Assembly: GCF_900103345.1 (NCBI RefSeq)
Contig: NZ_LT629702.1
Span: forward strand, 6,239,501 to 6,303,500
Direction: 5' to 3'
DNA: 64,000 nucleotides
DNA from: Pseudomonas azotoformans
GTDB lineage: Bacteria > Pseudomonadota > Gammaproteobacteria > Pseudomonadales > Pseudomonadaceae
The notes under the pieces are model-generated. The model ran no database searches. It was not told the DNA's origin and worked only from the letters and a program-made list of their open reading frames with translations. The position numbers and the translations under genes are program-made. Shown one piece after another: positions 26,610-36,022 of this stretch; positions within the stretch are counted from its first letter, which is position 1; each line of letters starts with the position of its first letter.

Positions 26610-27311
26610 CTAGCCGCCGAGGTACGCCTCGCGCACCTTCGGATCGGTCAGCAACTGCTCGCCCGTGCCCTGCATCACCACCCGGCCGTTTTCCAGCACA
26701 TAGGCGCGGTCAGCAATCTTCAAGGCCTGGTTGGCGTTCTGCTCCACCAGGAACACCGTCACACCGTCCTTGCGCAGCTGTTCGATGATATCGAAGATCT
26801 GCTGGATGATGATCGGCGCGAGGCCCAGGGAAGGTTCGTCCAGCAGCAACAGCTTGGGCTTGCTCATCAGCGCCCGGCCGATGGCGAGCATTTGCTGCTC
26901 GCCGCCGGACATGGTGCCGCCGCGCTGGCTGAAGCGTTCCTTGAGCCGAGGGAACAGGTGCAGCACCTTGTCCATCTGCTCCTGGTAGTCGCCTTTGTCG
27001 GTGAAGAAACCGCCCATGGCGAGGTTTTCTTCGACCGTCAGGCGCGAGAACACGCGGCGGCCTTCCGGCACAACCGCAATGCTCTTGCGCATGATATGAG
27101 ACGACTGCTGCCCCACCAGCTCTTCACCCATGTAGCGGATGCTGCCGCTGTGGGCCTGGGGCGACCCGCACAAGGTCATCAGCAGGGTTGATTTGCCGGC
27201 ACCGTTGGCGCCGATCAGCGTGACGATTTCACCTTGGCGCACTTCCACGTTGACGCTGTGCAGGGCCTGGATCTTGCCGTAGAAAGTGGAAACGTTTTCG
27301 AATTGCAGCAT
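26610..27311 (-). CDS. livF: Branched-chain amino acid ABC transporter ATPase LivF
   Basis: A 233-aa ABC ATPase: Walker A 'LIGANGAGKSTLLMTL', Q-loop region, signature 'TMSGGEQQMLAIGRALM', Walker B 'LLLLDEPSLGLAP' and H-loop 'FLVEQNANQAL'. 'VVPEGRRVFSRLTVEENLAMG' is typical of LivF. It is one of the two energising subunits of the high-affinity leucine/isoleucine/valine importer, the last gene of livHMGF, 1 nt after livG. Confidence 0.96.
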   Translation of the reverse strand: MLQFENVSTFYGKIQALHSVNVEVRQGEIVTLIGANGAGKSTLLMTLCGSPQAHSGSIRYMGEELVGQQSSHIMRKSIAVVPEGRRVFSRLTVEENLAMGGFFTDKGDYQEQMDKVLHLFPRLKERFSQRGGTMSGGEQQMLAIGRALMSKPKLLLLDEPSLGLAPIIIQQIFDIIEQLRKDGVTVFLVEQNANQALKIADRAYVLENGRVVMQGTGEQLLTDPKVREAYLGG

Positions 27312-27312
27312 T

Positions 27313-28080
27313 TTACGCTTCCCCCAAATAGGCTTTGATCACTTCAGGATTGTCGCGGATCTGCTCCGGTGTCCCGTCGGCCAAAGGCGTGCCCTGGTTG
27401 ATCACCACGATGTGGTCGGAAATGCTCATGACCAGCTTCATGTCGTGTTCGATCAACAGCACCGTGGCGTTGTTTTCTTCACGCAATACGCTGATCAGCG
27501 CCTTGAGGTCTTCGGTTTCCTTGGGGTTCAGGCCGGCGGCCGGTTCGTCGAGCATCAGGATCCGCGGGCGGGTCATCATGCAGCGGGCGATTTCCAGGCG
27601 ACGTTGCTGACCGTAGGCCAGGGTGCCAGCAGGGCGGTTGGCAAACTCGGTGAGGTTGACCTTGTCCAGCCAGTACTCGGCGTATTCCATGGCCTCGCGC
27701 TCGCTCTTGCGGAACGAAGGGGTCTTGAACAATCCCGCAAAGAAGTTGGTGTTCAGGTGACGGTGCTGGGCGATCAACAGGTTCTCGACCGCCGTCATGT
27801 CCTTGAACAAGCGCACGTTCTGGAAGGTCCGCACCACGCCCTTGCGGGCGATCTCGTGACCGGCCAGGCCCTGGATCGGCTGGCCGTCCAGCAGAATGCT
27901 GCCACCGCTCGGCTTGTAGAAGCCGGTGAGGCAGTTGAACACCGTGGTCTTGCCGGCACCGTTGGGGCCGATCAGCGCTACAACCTGTTTCTCTTTCACG
28001 GTCAGGGCCACGCCGTTGACCGCCAGCAAGCCGCCGAAGCGCATGCTCAAGTTTTCGACTTTCAGGATCTCGCGGCTCAT
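27313..28080 (-). CDS. livG: Branched-chain amino acid ABC transporter ATPase LivG
   Basis: A 255-aa ABC ATPase: Walker A '[20 protein letters not shown]', '[24 protein letters not shown]', signature region '[16 protein letters not shown]', Walker B '[13 protein letters not shown]' and H-loop '[13 protein letters not shown]'. It pairs with LivF on the cytosolic face. The start overlaps the livM stop by 4 nt. Confidence 0.96.
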   Translation of the reverse strand: MSREILKVENLSMRFGGLLAVNGVALTVKEKQVVALIGPNGAGKTTVFNCLTGFYKPSGGSILLDGQPIQGLAGHEIARKGVVRTFQNVRLFKDMTAVENLLIAQHRHLNTNFFAGLFKTPSFRKSEREAMEYAEYWLDKVNLTEFANRPAGTLAYGQQRRLEIARCMMTRPRILMLDEPAAGLNPKETEDLKALISVLREENNATVLLIEHDMKLVMSISDHIVVINQGTPLADGTPEQIRDNPEVIKAYLGEA

Positions 28081-29330
28081 TTGCGCAGCTCCATGTGTGG
28101 GCGTTGCATCGGGAGCAAACCTTGAGGACGCCAGATCATCATCAGCACCATCATGGCGCCGAACATCAACATGCGGTATTCGCTGAACTCACGCATCATC
28201 TCCGGCAGCAGGATCATCACGATCGCCGCCAGGATCACGCCCAGTTGCGAGCCCATGCCCCCCAGTACCACGATGGCGAGGATGATCGCCGACTCGATAA
28301 AGGTGAACGACTCCGGGGTCACCAGGCCTTGGCGCGCGGCGAAGAAGCTGCCGGCGAAACCGGCGAACGCAGCGCCCAGGGTAAAGGCGGAGAGCTTGAT
28401 GATGGTCGGGTTCAGGCCCAGTGCGCGGCAGGCGATCTCATCTTCGCGCAGCGCTTCCCATGCACGGCCGATGGGCATGCGCAGCAGGCGGTTGATCACG
28501 AACAGGGCGGCCAATGCCAGCAGCAGCGCCACCAGATACAGGAACACCACTTTGCTCACCGGGTTGTAGTCGATCCCGAAGTACTCGTGGAACGTCTGCA
28601 TGCCTTCAGCGGCGGAACGGTCGAACGACAGCCCGAAGAACGTCGGCTTGGGGATGCTGCTGATGCCGTTGGGGCCACCGGTGATATCGGTGAGGTTGCG
28701 CAGGAACAGGCGGATGATTTCACCGAAGCCCAGGGTCACGATCGCCAGGTAGTCACCGCGCAGGCGCAGCACCGGAAAGCCCAGCAGGAAGCCGAACGTC
28801 GCCGCCGCCATTCCCGCCAGCGGCAGGCAGACCCAGAAGCTCCAGCCCAGGTAATGCGAGAGCAGCGCATAGGTGTAGGCACCCACGGCATAGAAGCCCA
28901 CGTAACCCAGGTCGAGCAGGCCGGCCAGGCCCACCACGATGTTCAGGCCCAGGCCCAGCAACACGTAGATCAGGATCAGGGTGGCGATGTCGACCGCACC
29001 GCGCGAGCCGAAGAACGGCCAGATCAACGCGGCGATGATCAGGGCAATGATGATGTAGCGCTGGGTGCGCGGCAGGGTCAGGAATTGGCTGACCTTGGGC
29101 GATACCAACGGGCCACGGTTGCTCTTGAGCAAGGCATTGAACTGATCGCTGAACAACACGCGCAGGAACATCAGCACCGAACACAGGGCGATGACGGTCA
29201 GGGTCACGGGACCTGTGCCATGCACTTCAAGGTTGATGCCGACAATGCTCAGCTTGAGGCCGAGTACCGGGAAGGCCACGGCCCATACCAGCAAGGCGCT
29301 GAAAAACGCCGATTTAAGATATCTGCTCAT
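28077..29330 (-). CDS. livM: High-affinity branched-chain amino acid ABC permease LivM
   Basis: A 417-aa permease with an N-terminal extension (about 1-95) that is usual for proteobacterial LivM. The permease core follows: '[32 protein letters not shown]', '[27 protein letters not shown]', '[26 protein letters not shown]' and '[16 protein letters not shown]'. It forms the channel with LivH. It overlaps livG and livH by 4 nt each, so the operon is tightly coupled. Confidence 0.95.
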   Translation of the reverse strand: MSRYLKSAFFSALLVWAVAFPVLGLKLSIVGINLEVHGTGPVTLTVIALCSVLMFLRVLFSDQFNALLKSNRGPLVSPKVSQFLTLPRTQRYIIIALIIAALIWPFFGSRGAVDIATLILIYVLLGLGLNIVVGLAGLLDLGYVGFYAVGAYTYALLSHYLGWSFWVCLPLAGMAAATFGFLLGFPVLRLRGDYLAIVTLGFGEIIRLFLRNLTDITGGPNGISSIPKPTFFGLSFDRSAAEGMQTFHEYFGIDYNPVSKVVFLYLVALLLALAALFVINRLLRMPIGRAWEALREDEIACRALGLNPTIIKLSAFTLGAAFAGFAGSFFAARQGLVTPESFTFIESAIILAIVVLGGMGSQLGVILAAIVMILLPEMMREFSEYRMLMFGAMMVLMMIWRPQGLLPMQRPHMELRK

Positions 29331-30250
29331 ACTTTCTCAACCTCCGGACGGCCCAGGATGCCGGTCGGACGGAACAACAGCACCAGAACCAACAGGCCGA
29401 ACGCCACGACGTCCTTGTATTGGTCGCCGAAGATATCGGCGCCAAAGGCTTCAGCCACACCCAGCACCAGGCCACCGAGCATCGCGCCCGGGATACTGCC
29501 GATGCCGCCCAATACCGCCGCAGTGAAAGCCTTGAGGCCTACCAGGAAACCGGCGTTGGGGTTGATCACGCCGTACTGCATGCTCAGCAGCACCGCCGCG
29601 ACGGCGGCCAGCGCAGCACCGATCACGAAGGTCAGGGCGATGATGTTGTTGGTGTTGATGCCCAACAGGTTGGCCATCTTGATGTCTTCGGCGCAGGCCC
29701 GGCAGGCACGCCCCAGACGGGAGCGGGAGATGAACAGGGTCAGGCCCAGCATCGCCACCAGGGTGACGACGAAGACCAGGACCTGCATGTACGAAATCAG
29801 CACTTCTTGTGCGCCGCCTGGGCCGAAGGAGAAGCTCCCCGGAATCAGGTTGGGAATGGACTTGTCCTTGGAGTCCTGGGACAGCAGTACAGTGTTCTGC
29901 AGGAAAATCGACATGCCGATGGCGGAAATCAGCGGGATCAAACGGTTGCTGCCACGCAAGGGACGGTAGGCAACGCGCTCGATACTGTAGCCATAGGCAC
30001 TGGTCACGACGATCGACGCAAGGAACGCAGCGGTCATCAACAGCGGCAGGGAGTGGATACCCAGCATGGCCAGCCCGGCAAGGGCGATGAAGGCCACGTA
30101 GGAGCCAATCATGTACACCTCGCCATGGGCGAAGTTAATCATTCCAATGATGCCGTAAACCATTGTGTAGCCAATGGCTATCAAGGCATAGGTGCTGCCA
30201 ACGGTCATGCCGTTAACCAGCGTTTGGAAAAAATGATAGATCTCAGGCAT
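29327..30250 (-). CDS. livH: High-affinity branched-chain amino acid ABC permease LivH
   Basis: A 307-aa membrane permease. '[37 protein letters not shown]' at the N-terminus and '[30 protein letters not shown]' near the C-terminus are the LivH signatures. It is the first gene of the livHMGF block; livK lies upstream beyond a terminator, so part of the transcript probably reads through or starts in the 229-bp gap. Confidence 0.95.
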   Translation of the reverse strand: MPEIYHFFQTLVNGMTVGSTYALIAIGYTMVYGIIGMINFAHGEVYMIGSYVAFIALAGLAMLGIHSLPLLMTAAFLASIVVTSAYGYSIERVAYRPLRGSNRLIPLISAIGMSIFLQNTVLLSQDSKDKSIPNLIPGSFSFGPGGAQEVLISYMQVLVFVVTLVAMLGLTLFISRSRLGRACRACAEDIKMANLLGINTNNIIALTFVIGAALAAVAAVLLSMQYGVINPNAGFLVGLKAFTAAVLGGIGSIPGAMLGGLVLGVAEAFGADIFGDQYKDVVAFGLLVLVLLFRPTGILGRPEVEKV

Positions 30251-30432
30251 TACAGCGCTCCTAAAAACCCGATACGCATTTCACTGGTGGAGTCATGTTC
30301 CGGCCCCGTGCTGTGTTCTGTGAGCACATTTGCACAAAGCGTTTGCCAGCGAACCGCTGGTGACGGTTTTAAGATTTTCAGGTGAGCCAGCGCCCGGATC
30401 GCGGGTGTCAGGCCCATAAACCTCGTAAAACA

Positions 30433-30458
30433 AAGCCCACTGCTTTCACAGTGGGCTT
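30433..30458 (-). terminator. Rho-independent terminator/attenuator between livK and livH
   Basis: On the minus strand, a 10-bp stem (30449-30458 pairing with 30433-30442) and 6-nt loop are followed by TTTGTTTTA, 22 nt after the livK stop. It would lower expression of livHMGF relative to the abundant binding protein. Confidence 0.8.
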
Positions 30459-30479
30459 GCTGGACCAGTAATGCCTGGC

Positions 30480-31607
30480 TTACTGAGGGGAAACTTCGGT
30501 TTTTGGTTTACCGAAGTGCCATTCGTAGACCACGAACTTGAAGTCCTTCAGGTCGCCCTTGGCGTCGAAGCTCAGGTCGCCGGTTGGGGTCTTGAAGGTG
30601 CCTGCGTGGATGGCGGCTGCCACTTTGGCGGTGTCTTCGGACTTCGCGGCAGCGATACCGCCGGCGATGACTTCAACAGCCGAGTAGGCCGGGAACACGA
30701 ACGGACCGGTTGGGTCCTGCTTGTTCTTGGTGAACTCTTCAACGATCGCCTTGTTGGCTGGATCGGTGTCGAACGACTTCGGCAGGGTAACCAGCAGGCC
30801 TTCGGAAGCGCCCTGGGCGATTTGCGAGATGGAGTCGTTGCCGGCACCTTCCGGGCCCATGAACTTGGCGTTCACGCCTTTTTCCTTGGCTTGGCGCAGG
30901 ATCAGGCCCAGCTCAGGGTGGTAGCCGCCGTAGTAGACGAAGTCGACGTTGGCTTGCTTGAGCTTCTGAATGAGCGAACCGAAGTCTTTGTCGCCAGCGT
31001 TGATGCCTTCGAAGAGGGCAACTTTCACGCCTTTCTTCTCGAGGGTCTGTTTAACGGCGGTGGCGATGCCTTCACCGTACTGCTGTTTGTCGTGAATGAC
31101 TGCAACGACTTTTGGCTTCACGTGATCGGCGATGTAGTTACCGGCCGCAGGGCCTTGGGCGCTGTCCAGGCCGATGGTGCGGAAGACCAGTTTGTAGCCA
31201 CGGGAAGTGATTTCCGGGCTGGTGGCAGCCGGGGTGATCATGATCACGCCTTCGTCTTCATAGATGTCGGAGGCTGGCTGAGTGGAGCTGGAGCAGAGGT
31301 GGCCGACCACGAACTTGACGCCGTCGTTGACCACTTTGTTGGCCACGGCAACGGCTTGTTTAGGATCGCAAGCGTCGTCGTACTCCTTGGCTTCAAGCAT
31401 TTTGCCGTCGACGCCGCCCTTGGCGTTGATGTCGGCGATGGCTTGCTTGGCACCCATGAATTGCATGTCGCCGTATTGCGTCACAGGACCGGTTTTAGGA
31501 CCTGCGATACCGATCTTGATGGTGTCGGCTGCGAACGAATGGCCGGCAACCCCAGCCAGGACCATAGCGGCAAACAGTTTGGAAATCTGCTTAGTAGCCT
31601 TATTCAT
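30480..31607 (-). CDS. livK: Branched-chain amino acid ABC transporter substrate-binding protein
   Basis: A 375-aa periplasmic binding protein. The signal peptide is 'MNKATKQISKLFAAMVLAGVAG' with cleavage near 'HSFAADTIK'. The mature protein has the LIV-binding fold: 'TIKIGIAGPKTGPVTQYGDMQFMGAKQAIADINAKGGVDG', 'VKFVVGHLCSSSTQPASDIYEDEGVIMITPAATSPE' and 'DFVYYGGYHPELGLILRQAKEKG', which fit the family strand by strand. The single Cys pair matches LivJ/LivK/BraC. It delivers Leu/Ile/Val (and possibly Ala) to LivHMGF. Confidence 0.95.
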   Translation of the reverse strand: MNKATKQISKLFAAMVLAGVAGHSFAADTIKIGIAGPKTGPVTQYGDMQFMGAKQAIADINAKGGVDGKMLEAKEYDDACDPKQAVAVANKVVNDGVKFVVGHLCSSSTQPASDIYEDEGVIMITPAATSPEITSRGYKLVFRTIGLDSAQGPAAGNYIADHVKPKVVAVIHDKQQYGEGIATAVKQTLEKKGVKVALFEGINAGDKDFGSLIQKLKQANVDFVYYGGYHPELGLILRQAKEKGVNAKFMGPEGAGNDSISQIAQGASEGLLVTLPKSFDTDPANKAIVEEFTKNKQDPTGPFVFPAYSAVEVIAGGIAAAKSEDTAKVAAAIHAGTFKTPTGDLSFDAKGDLKDFKFVVYEWHFGKPKTEVSPQ

Positions 31608-31709
31608 AGTGCTCCACTCTTACTGTTGTATTTTTTATAGTTCTAGCGGCCTTGTGAGCTGCAGAACCGGATCGGATATCTCGGATATCCCCCCGGCAGT
31701 GCCCTGGCA

Positions 31710-31725
31710 ACTGTACCGGTACAGT
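31710..31725. promoter_or_regulatory. 16-bp perfect palindrome upstream of livK
   Basis: 'ACTGTACCGGTACAGT' lies about 105 bp upstream of the livK start. It is fully palindromic and has the look of a dimeric regulator site. The 341-bp gap (31608-31948) also contains a direct repeat 'CGGATATC' at about 31674-31689, and no protein gene. The regulator is not identified. Confidence 0.5.
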
Positions 31726-31948
31726 GTAGAGCGCCGGTTGATCGCTTGACAAGCTGGCTGCTGGGGGCAAAACCCGGGTATGTCGCTTAAATGAAAGAAA
31801 AAGACAGAATTGCGGCGGGGTGATGCCAGAGTTTCGGGCAATCCTTGGCTTTCCTGACACTTTCAATCGATGACGCATTTGCAACTGGGTTTTTCTGCCT
31901 GACGCCCGACGTTATGATTGCGCCGATTTTTTATTCAGGTGAACTCCC

Positions 31949-32260
31949 ATGACGCAAGAACCTAGCACCCTCTATGCCAAGCTGCTCGGTGAAACCGCCG
32001 AAATTTCCTGGAAGGAGCTTGAGCCGTTCTTTGCCAAGGGTGCCCTATTGTGGGTCGACGCGAGCCTGGATTTGATAGAAGCCGCCGAGGGTATGGCCGA
32101 AGACAACCGCGATAAAGTCGCTGCCTGGCTGGCCGCAGGGACGCTTGGCGAAGTGTCTGCGACGCGGGCATTGGACCTGGTGGAGCGCGACCCGAGGCTG
32201 TGGGCGGTGGTGGTTTCGCCTTGGATCCTGATCCAGGAAAGGGCGGCGGCGGCAATGTGA
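31949..32260 (+). CDS. DUF2288 family protein
   Basis: A 103-aa acidic cytosolic protein. 'LYAKLLGETAEISWKELEPFFAKGALLWVDASLDLIEAAEG' and 'WAVVVSPWILIQERA' match the small conserved DUF2288 family of gamma-proteobacteria and cyanobacteria. No function is known. ATG 31949 follows a GGTG-type ribosome site. The gene stands alone, divergent from livK. Confidence 0.88.
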   Translation: MTQEPSTLYAKLLGETAEISWKELEPFFAKGALLWVDASLDLIEAAEGMAEDNRDKVAAWLAAGTLGEVSATRALDLVERDPRLWAVVVSPWILIQERAAAAM

Positions 32261-32512
32261 GCACTAAAACAGTGCGTGGTTTTTCGCTTTAAAAGTGTGT
32301 AGCGGAGTAACCGCTCGTACCGTGATGGCACCTTGCCGTGGAGAAACGTCACAGCCCAGGGTGACGCGCACGTCATGGGAACAGTTTTTCCACGGCTGAA
32401 AAGGCAGGAGAATTGTTTCTCGGCGTTTAAAATGTCTGGCGATTGTCGGATTGGGGCAGTAGGAAGCGCTGAATTTCCGGTAAAGTGCGCGGCCTGTCAC
32501 ACGGAGCCCGTC

Positions 32513-33604
32513 ATGTCGCCAGCGCTGCCCACTTCAGCGAAACCCTCGCATCAGTTGCTTTACCTTATCTACGGTGAACAAGATGTTTATCGGCGCGAGG
32601 CCAAGTTCAGCATCCTTACAGCCCTGGCGCAGCTCAAGCAGGGCGAGTCGCTGTGCATCCGGGTCATGACCGACCGCCCCCAGGATTTCATCGGCTGGCC
32701 GGTGGAGACCATTGAGCTGGACGAACAGACCCTGACCCAATGGCAGGGTGAGAATGGCTACCTGCACCGGCGCAAGGCCTGCGCAATCGCCCAAGGGTTG
32801 ACGCTGGCGGACAAAACCCTGTTCGTTGATACCGACACCGTGTTCCTCAAATCCCCGCATCGCGTGTTTGAGCTTATCCAGCCTGATCAGTATGTGATGG
32901 ACGAGTTCGAATACGACTGGCACTACGTGTGCAAGCGCCCGGATTACCTCAAGCTTGGCCGGCACCTGAGCGCCTATGGCGTTTCTGCCGGCAACAGCTT
33001 CAAACTCTACAACAGTGGCCTGTGTGGTGTGCAAGCCAGTGATGCGTCGCTGCTCGAAACCGCGATCCGCTGGATCGACGAGTGGACACAGGATTCGTTC
33101 GACATCCACACCATCGAGCAAGTCGCGATTTCCTTTGCCATGCACGGCAAGAAGGTGTGCGAGTCGAGGAAGTTCGTTCATCACTATTACGCCGACAAGC
33201 GTTTTTTCCACGCCATGCAGGCGCATTTTTTCAGCCTTCACGGTGAAGCCTTCGGCACCGAACTGCTTGCGCGTTGCCTGGACGTACCGCAGTTCAAGCC
33301 AGTGCCGTCAGCCTGGCAGCGGCTGTGCATCAAATGGAAACTGCGCAATCAACGCAAGCACGTGAAACGGGTAGGTCGCGACTTGCTTTATGGCAGTGCG
33401 GCACCTGAGCATCCCTATTACGACGTGTGCCGACACGGTTGGTGGGAATCAGCTTCGCGTGAAATTCGTGGTTGGGATGAAGCTGAACAGAGGAAGTTCT
33501 TCGACGCACACGACGCCAGGTGGCCGCAGCAACTGCCCCGGCCGACGAAGTCCGCAGACGAGCAAGCCATCGTCGCCTACCTGCAGCAACGCATGGCCCA
33601 GTGA
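32513..33604 (+). CDS. Glycosyltransferase-like protein (GT-A/GT8-like)
   Basis: A 363-aa protein starting 'MSPALPTSAKPSHQLLYLIYGEQDVYRREAKFSILTAL'. It has a likely nucleotide-sugar metal site 'TLFVDTDTVFLKSP' (DxD type) and 'AGNSFKLYNSGLCGVQASD', similar to the GT-A fold acceptor-loop pattern, then 'HTIEQVAISFAMHGKKV'. The C-terminal third is basic and unlike known domains. ATG 32513 is chosen for its GGAG ribosome site and the start of recognisable sequence; the frame runs 60 codons further upstream through non-coding-like DNA. The sugar donor and acceptor are unknown. Confidence 0.75.
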   Translation: MSPALPTSAKPSHQLLYLIYGEQDVYRREAKFSILTALAQLKQGESLCIRVMTDRPQDFIGWPVETIELDEQTLTQWQGENGYLHRRKACAIAQGLTLADKTLFVDTDTVFLKSPHRVFELIQPDQYVMDEFEYDWHYVCKRPDYLKLGRHLSAYGVSAGNSFKLYNSGLCGVQASDASLLETAIRWIDEWTQDSFDIHTIEQVAISFAMHGKKVCESRKFVHHYYADKRFFHAMQAHFFSLHGEAFGTELLARCLDVPQFKPVPSAWQRLCIKWKLRNQRKHVKRVGRDLLYGSAAPEHPYYDVCRHGWWESASREIRGWDEAEQRKFFDAHDARWPQQLPRPTKSADEQAIVAYLQQRMAQ

Positions 33605-33640
33605 AGCAGTGACGGCGCCGAATGGCGCCGTCGCCAGGGG

Positions 33641-35818
33641 TCAGCCGGTCTTGCCGGTGTGGTTGTTCAACGAAATCACTTTGGTCTTGCCGATGCGATG
33701 ACGGTAGATCTCGCGCAAGTACTTGATCGCTTTCTTCACACAGTCCCGTGAAAGGCGAATATCGTTGATCGACACAAACTTCTCTTTGTCGTTGATCAAC
33801 TCGCGGTACTTCTTCTCATACATCGGCTTGATCGCGTACCAGTTGGTATCGAGGATTTTCGCCGGGTTCTCGAACTCGTTGAGCAACTCGTCGATACGGT
33901 CTTCGTCAAAGTCCTCGTGGATGATGAAGTCCAGGATCGAGTTGTCCAGCGTGTCATCGAAGCGGTACGGGTTACGCGCAAAGCAGCGTTTGATGAAGGC
34001 CACGATCAAGGTGAGGAAGTCATCCGACAGGCACGGGCTCTTGGCGATCAGGGTGGTCAGCGACAGGTTGGCCGAGGCGCCGATCACCAGGGCGTAGCGC
34101 TTGAGCGTGGTGTTGGGGAACAGGCTGTTGAGGTGGGTCTTGAGCCGGTTCAAGTCCATGTAGGACAGCTTGTAGTCCTTGGGCAGCGACACAATCGACA
34201 CCACCGACGAGCAGTTCTTGAAGAAGTGCAGGTCATGCAGCGCGGCGGCGTCGTAGCCAGAGTTCTTGTACTGTTCCAGGGACGCCTTGTAGCGCTTGGA
34301 TTCGATTGGCAACAGGCTGATGCCTTCGATGGCCTGGGTGACCTTGTTGAAGTGCGGCAGGTCGATGGAACGGAAGAACAGGTCGTCGATGTTCAGGCGC
34401 TGCGGCTCTTTCTCGAACACCTTGAACTTGTCGTTCGACGGCGCGGGGGTTTCCGGGACCACGGACTCGGCGTAGGCAATCGCCACCGGGCCGGCCAGGC
34501 TCATGAACAGGTCGTTGGCATCCAGGCGAATGGTTTCGCCGATGTCGATGCCGGCGCGCCGGAAGTAGTTCTGGTCGTAGTCGGTGGTCACGGCCTGGGC
34601 GGTGAGGATGTTGAAGATCTGCTGGGAAATGTACTGGTTGGCGTGCTTTTCCATGGCATTGACGTCGATGTTCTGGATATTGCCGTCATCGCTTTCTTCG
34701 GCATAACGCATGATGTCGTTGGAGATCAGCATCATCGCGTTCCACGGCCGGATACGCCCCTTCACGCTGGCTTCGCTGCTGTCTTCATTGGCGAAGTTGT
34801 ACGAAAAATCCCATTCTTCCGACAGGTATTTGCACAGCAGTCGCCCGGCGTTGATGTGCAGCGCCTCGGACATTTCGCTGCGGTGGTCGGAAATGTTCGG
34901 CAGCACGCAGATGCCGCTGGTGAAGATCGGCTCGAACACAAAGGCGTGGCCGCTCTTGCTGTCGTGCTCATCGGCGGGCTTGGTGTCGAAGGTCTTGTTC
35001 ATGTACGAGTGTTGCTGGGCCAGGCCGAACTCCGAGGCCATACCTGAACCCGTTCCGCCGCCGGCGCTGAAGATCGAGAAGTACAGGCGCGACTGGTTGG
35101 CCTTGATGCCGCAGGAGTCGATCAGGTACGAGTGGATCATCTTCCAGTCGGGGCTGGAAAACCGCTGGGTGTCTTTGTTCAGGATGATCTTGGCCAGGTA
35201 CTGGCCGAGGATCGGCGCATTGCCGGCGCCGCCGGCATGGACTTCCGACAGGTCCATGATTTTCATCTTGCTGTAATCGCGCAGGAAACCGCTTTTCTCG
35301 CCTTTGCGCGAGAAACGGATGCGCCCGGCGATGTCTTTGTCCAGGTCACCCAGCATCACCAGCGGTTCCACCAGGAACACCGGTTTGCTGGCCTTGCCGC
35401 TGCCCAGGCGCAGGTTGTTGCGAATCCACTGGGCCGGGCTGTAGCCCTTGTCCTGTGACTTGTCTTCGTTGCTGAATTCGTTCAGGTAGAACTTTCGCGC
35501 GTTGTACACCAGTTCCGCCACGTCCAGCGCGATGTTCGAACCGCAGCGACCCAGGCCGATCAGGCACACCGAGGGAAATTCCTGTTCGTTGCGCGGATCG
35601 CTGTCGCCTTCGAGGTGGGGCGGGCGCGGGAACACCATGTCGCGCAGGCCGTCGAGGTTGTCGAGGATGCGGTCGGTATTGGTTTCGGTGAAGTACAGGT
35701 ATTGCTGAGTGGCCAGCGGGCGGGCGGTGCTCAATGACTTTGAACCTGAGGGTGTGTCCGCAGGAGCTGGGAGCAACACGTCGGATACCACGGTGGCAGA
35801 GTTATTTTTAGAAGTCAT
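33641..35818 (-). CDS. Tubulin/FtsZ-like GTPase-fold protein
   Basis: A 725-aa protein. After an unstructured N-terminus (about 1-75) comes a nucleotide-binding N-domain. 'FPSVCLIGLGRCGSNIALDVAE' (about 81-102) resembles the T1 loop of FtsZ. 'HAGGAGNAPILGQYLAK' (194-210) resembles a T3 region. 'LYFSIFSAGGGTGSGMASEFG' contains the tubulin/FtsZ signature GGGTGSG at 253-259. 'LNIDDLFFRSID' may be a T7-like loop. This matches the bacterial tubulin-like (Tubulin_2-type) architecture, far larger than FtsZ. The C-terminal about 200 residues are Lys/Asp-rich and unknown. It is encoded downstream of an MHYT-GGDEF-EAL gene and convergent with a glycosyltransferase-like gene. A cytoskeletal or partition-like role is possible but unproven. 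Confidence 0.8.
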   Translation of the reverse strand: MTSKNNSATVVSDVLLPAPADTPSGSKSLSTARPLATQQYLYFTETNTDRILDNLDGLRDMVFPRPPHLEGDSDPRNEQEFPSVCLIGLGRCGSNIALDVAELVYNARKFYLNEFSNEDKSQDKGYSPAQWIRNNLRLGSGKASKPVFLVEPLVMLGDLDKDIAGRIRFSRKGEKSGFLRDYSKMKIMDLSEVHAGGAGNAPILGQYLAKIILNKDTQRFSSPDWKMIHSYLIDSCGIKANQSRLYFSIFSAGGGTGSGMASEFGLAQQHSYMNKTFDTKPADEHDSKSGHAFVFEPIFTSGICVLPNISDHRSEMSEALHINAGRLLCKYLSEEWDFSYNFANEDSSEASVKGRIRPWNAMMLISNDIMRYAEESDDGNIQNIDVNAMEKHANQYISQQIFNILTAQAVTTDYDQNYFRRAGIDIGETIRLDANDLFMSLAGPVAIAYAESVVPETPAPSNDKFKVFEKEPQRLNIDDLFFRSIDLPHFNKVTQAIEGISLLPIESKRYKASLEQYKNSGYDAAALHDLHFFKNCSSVVSIVSLPKDYKLSYMDLNRLKTHLNSLFPNTTLKRYALVIGASANLSLTTLIAKSPCLSDDFLTLIVAFIKRCFARNPYRFDDTLDNSILDFIIHEDFDEDRIDELLNEFENPAKILDTNWYAIKPMYEKKYRELINDKEKFVSINDIRLSRDCVKKAIKYLREIYRHRIGKTKVISLNNHTGKTG

Positions 35819-35940
35819 TGTGCGCCATGTGCCTGGGCGGATGGCTGAAGAAAATCAAGGGGCCATCACGGAATGGGTGTTCGCGACTTTACAGTGCGTC
35901 CTTGTCCTGGACGATTGGGTTTTACCCCGATGATTTCAGG

Positions 35941-35973
35941 GAAAACACGGCCGGACTCTGATGAATCGGCCGT
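35941..35973 (-). terminator. Probable terminator after the MHYT-GGDEF-EAL gene
   Basis: On the minus strand, arms 'ACGGCCG' and 'CGGCCGT' are separated by a 12-13-nt loop and followed by GTTTTC. It lies between the cyclic-di-GMP gene stop (36023) and the tubulin-like gene start (35818), suggesting the two are separate transcripts. Confidence 0.55.
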
Positions 35974-36022
35974 TCGTCGGGGTTCTTTAGGCAAGTGATG
36001 GCGAAATGCCAAAGATTCGGCG

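Noticed and set aside
28095..29969. 624-codon plus-strand open frame over livM/livH
   Set aside because: Translation is low-complexity (Gln/His/Arg rich) and opposes well-defined permease genes.
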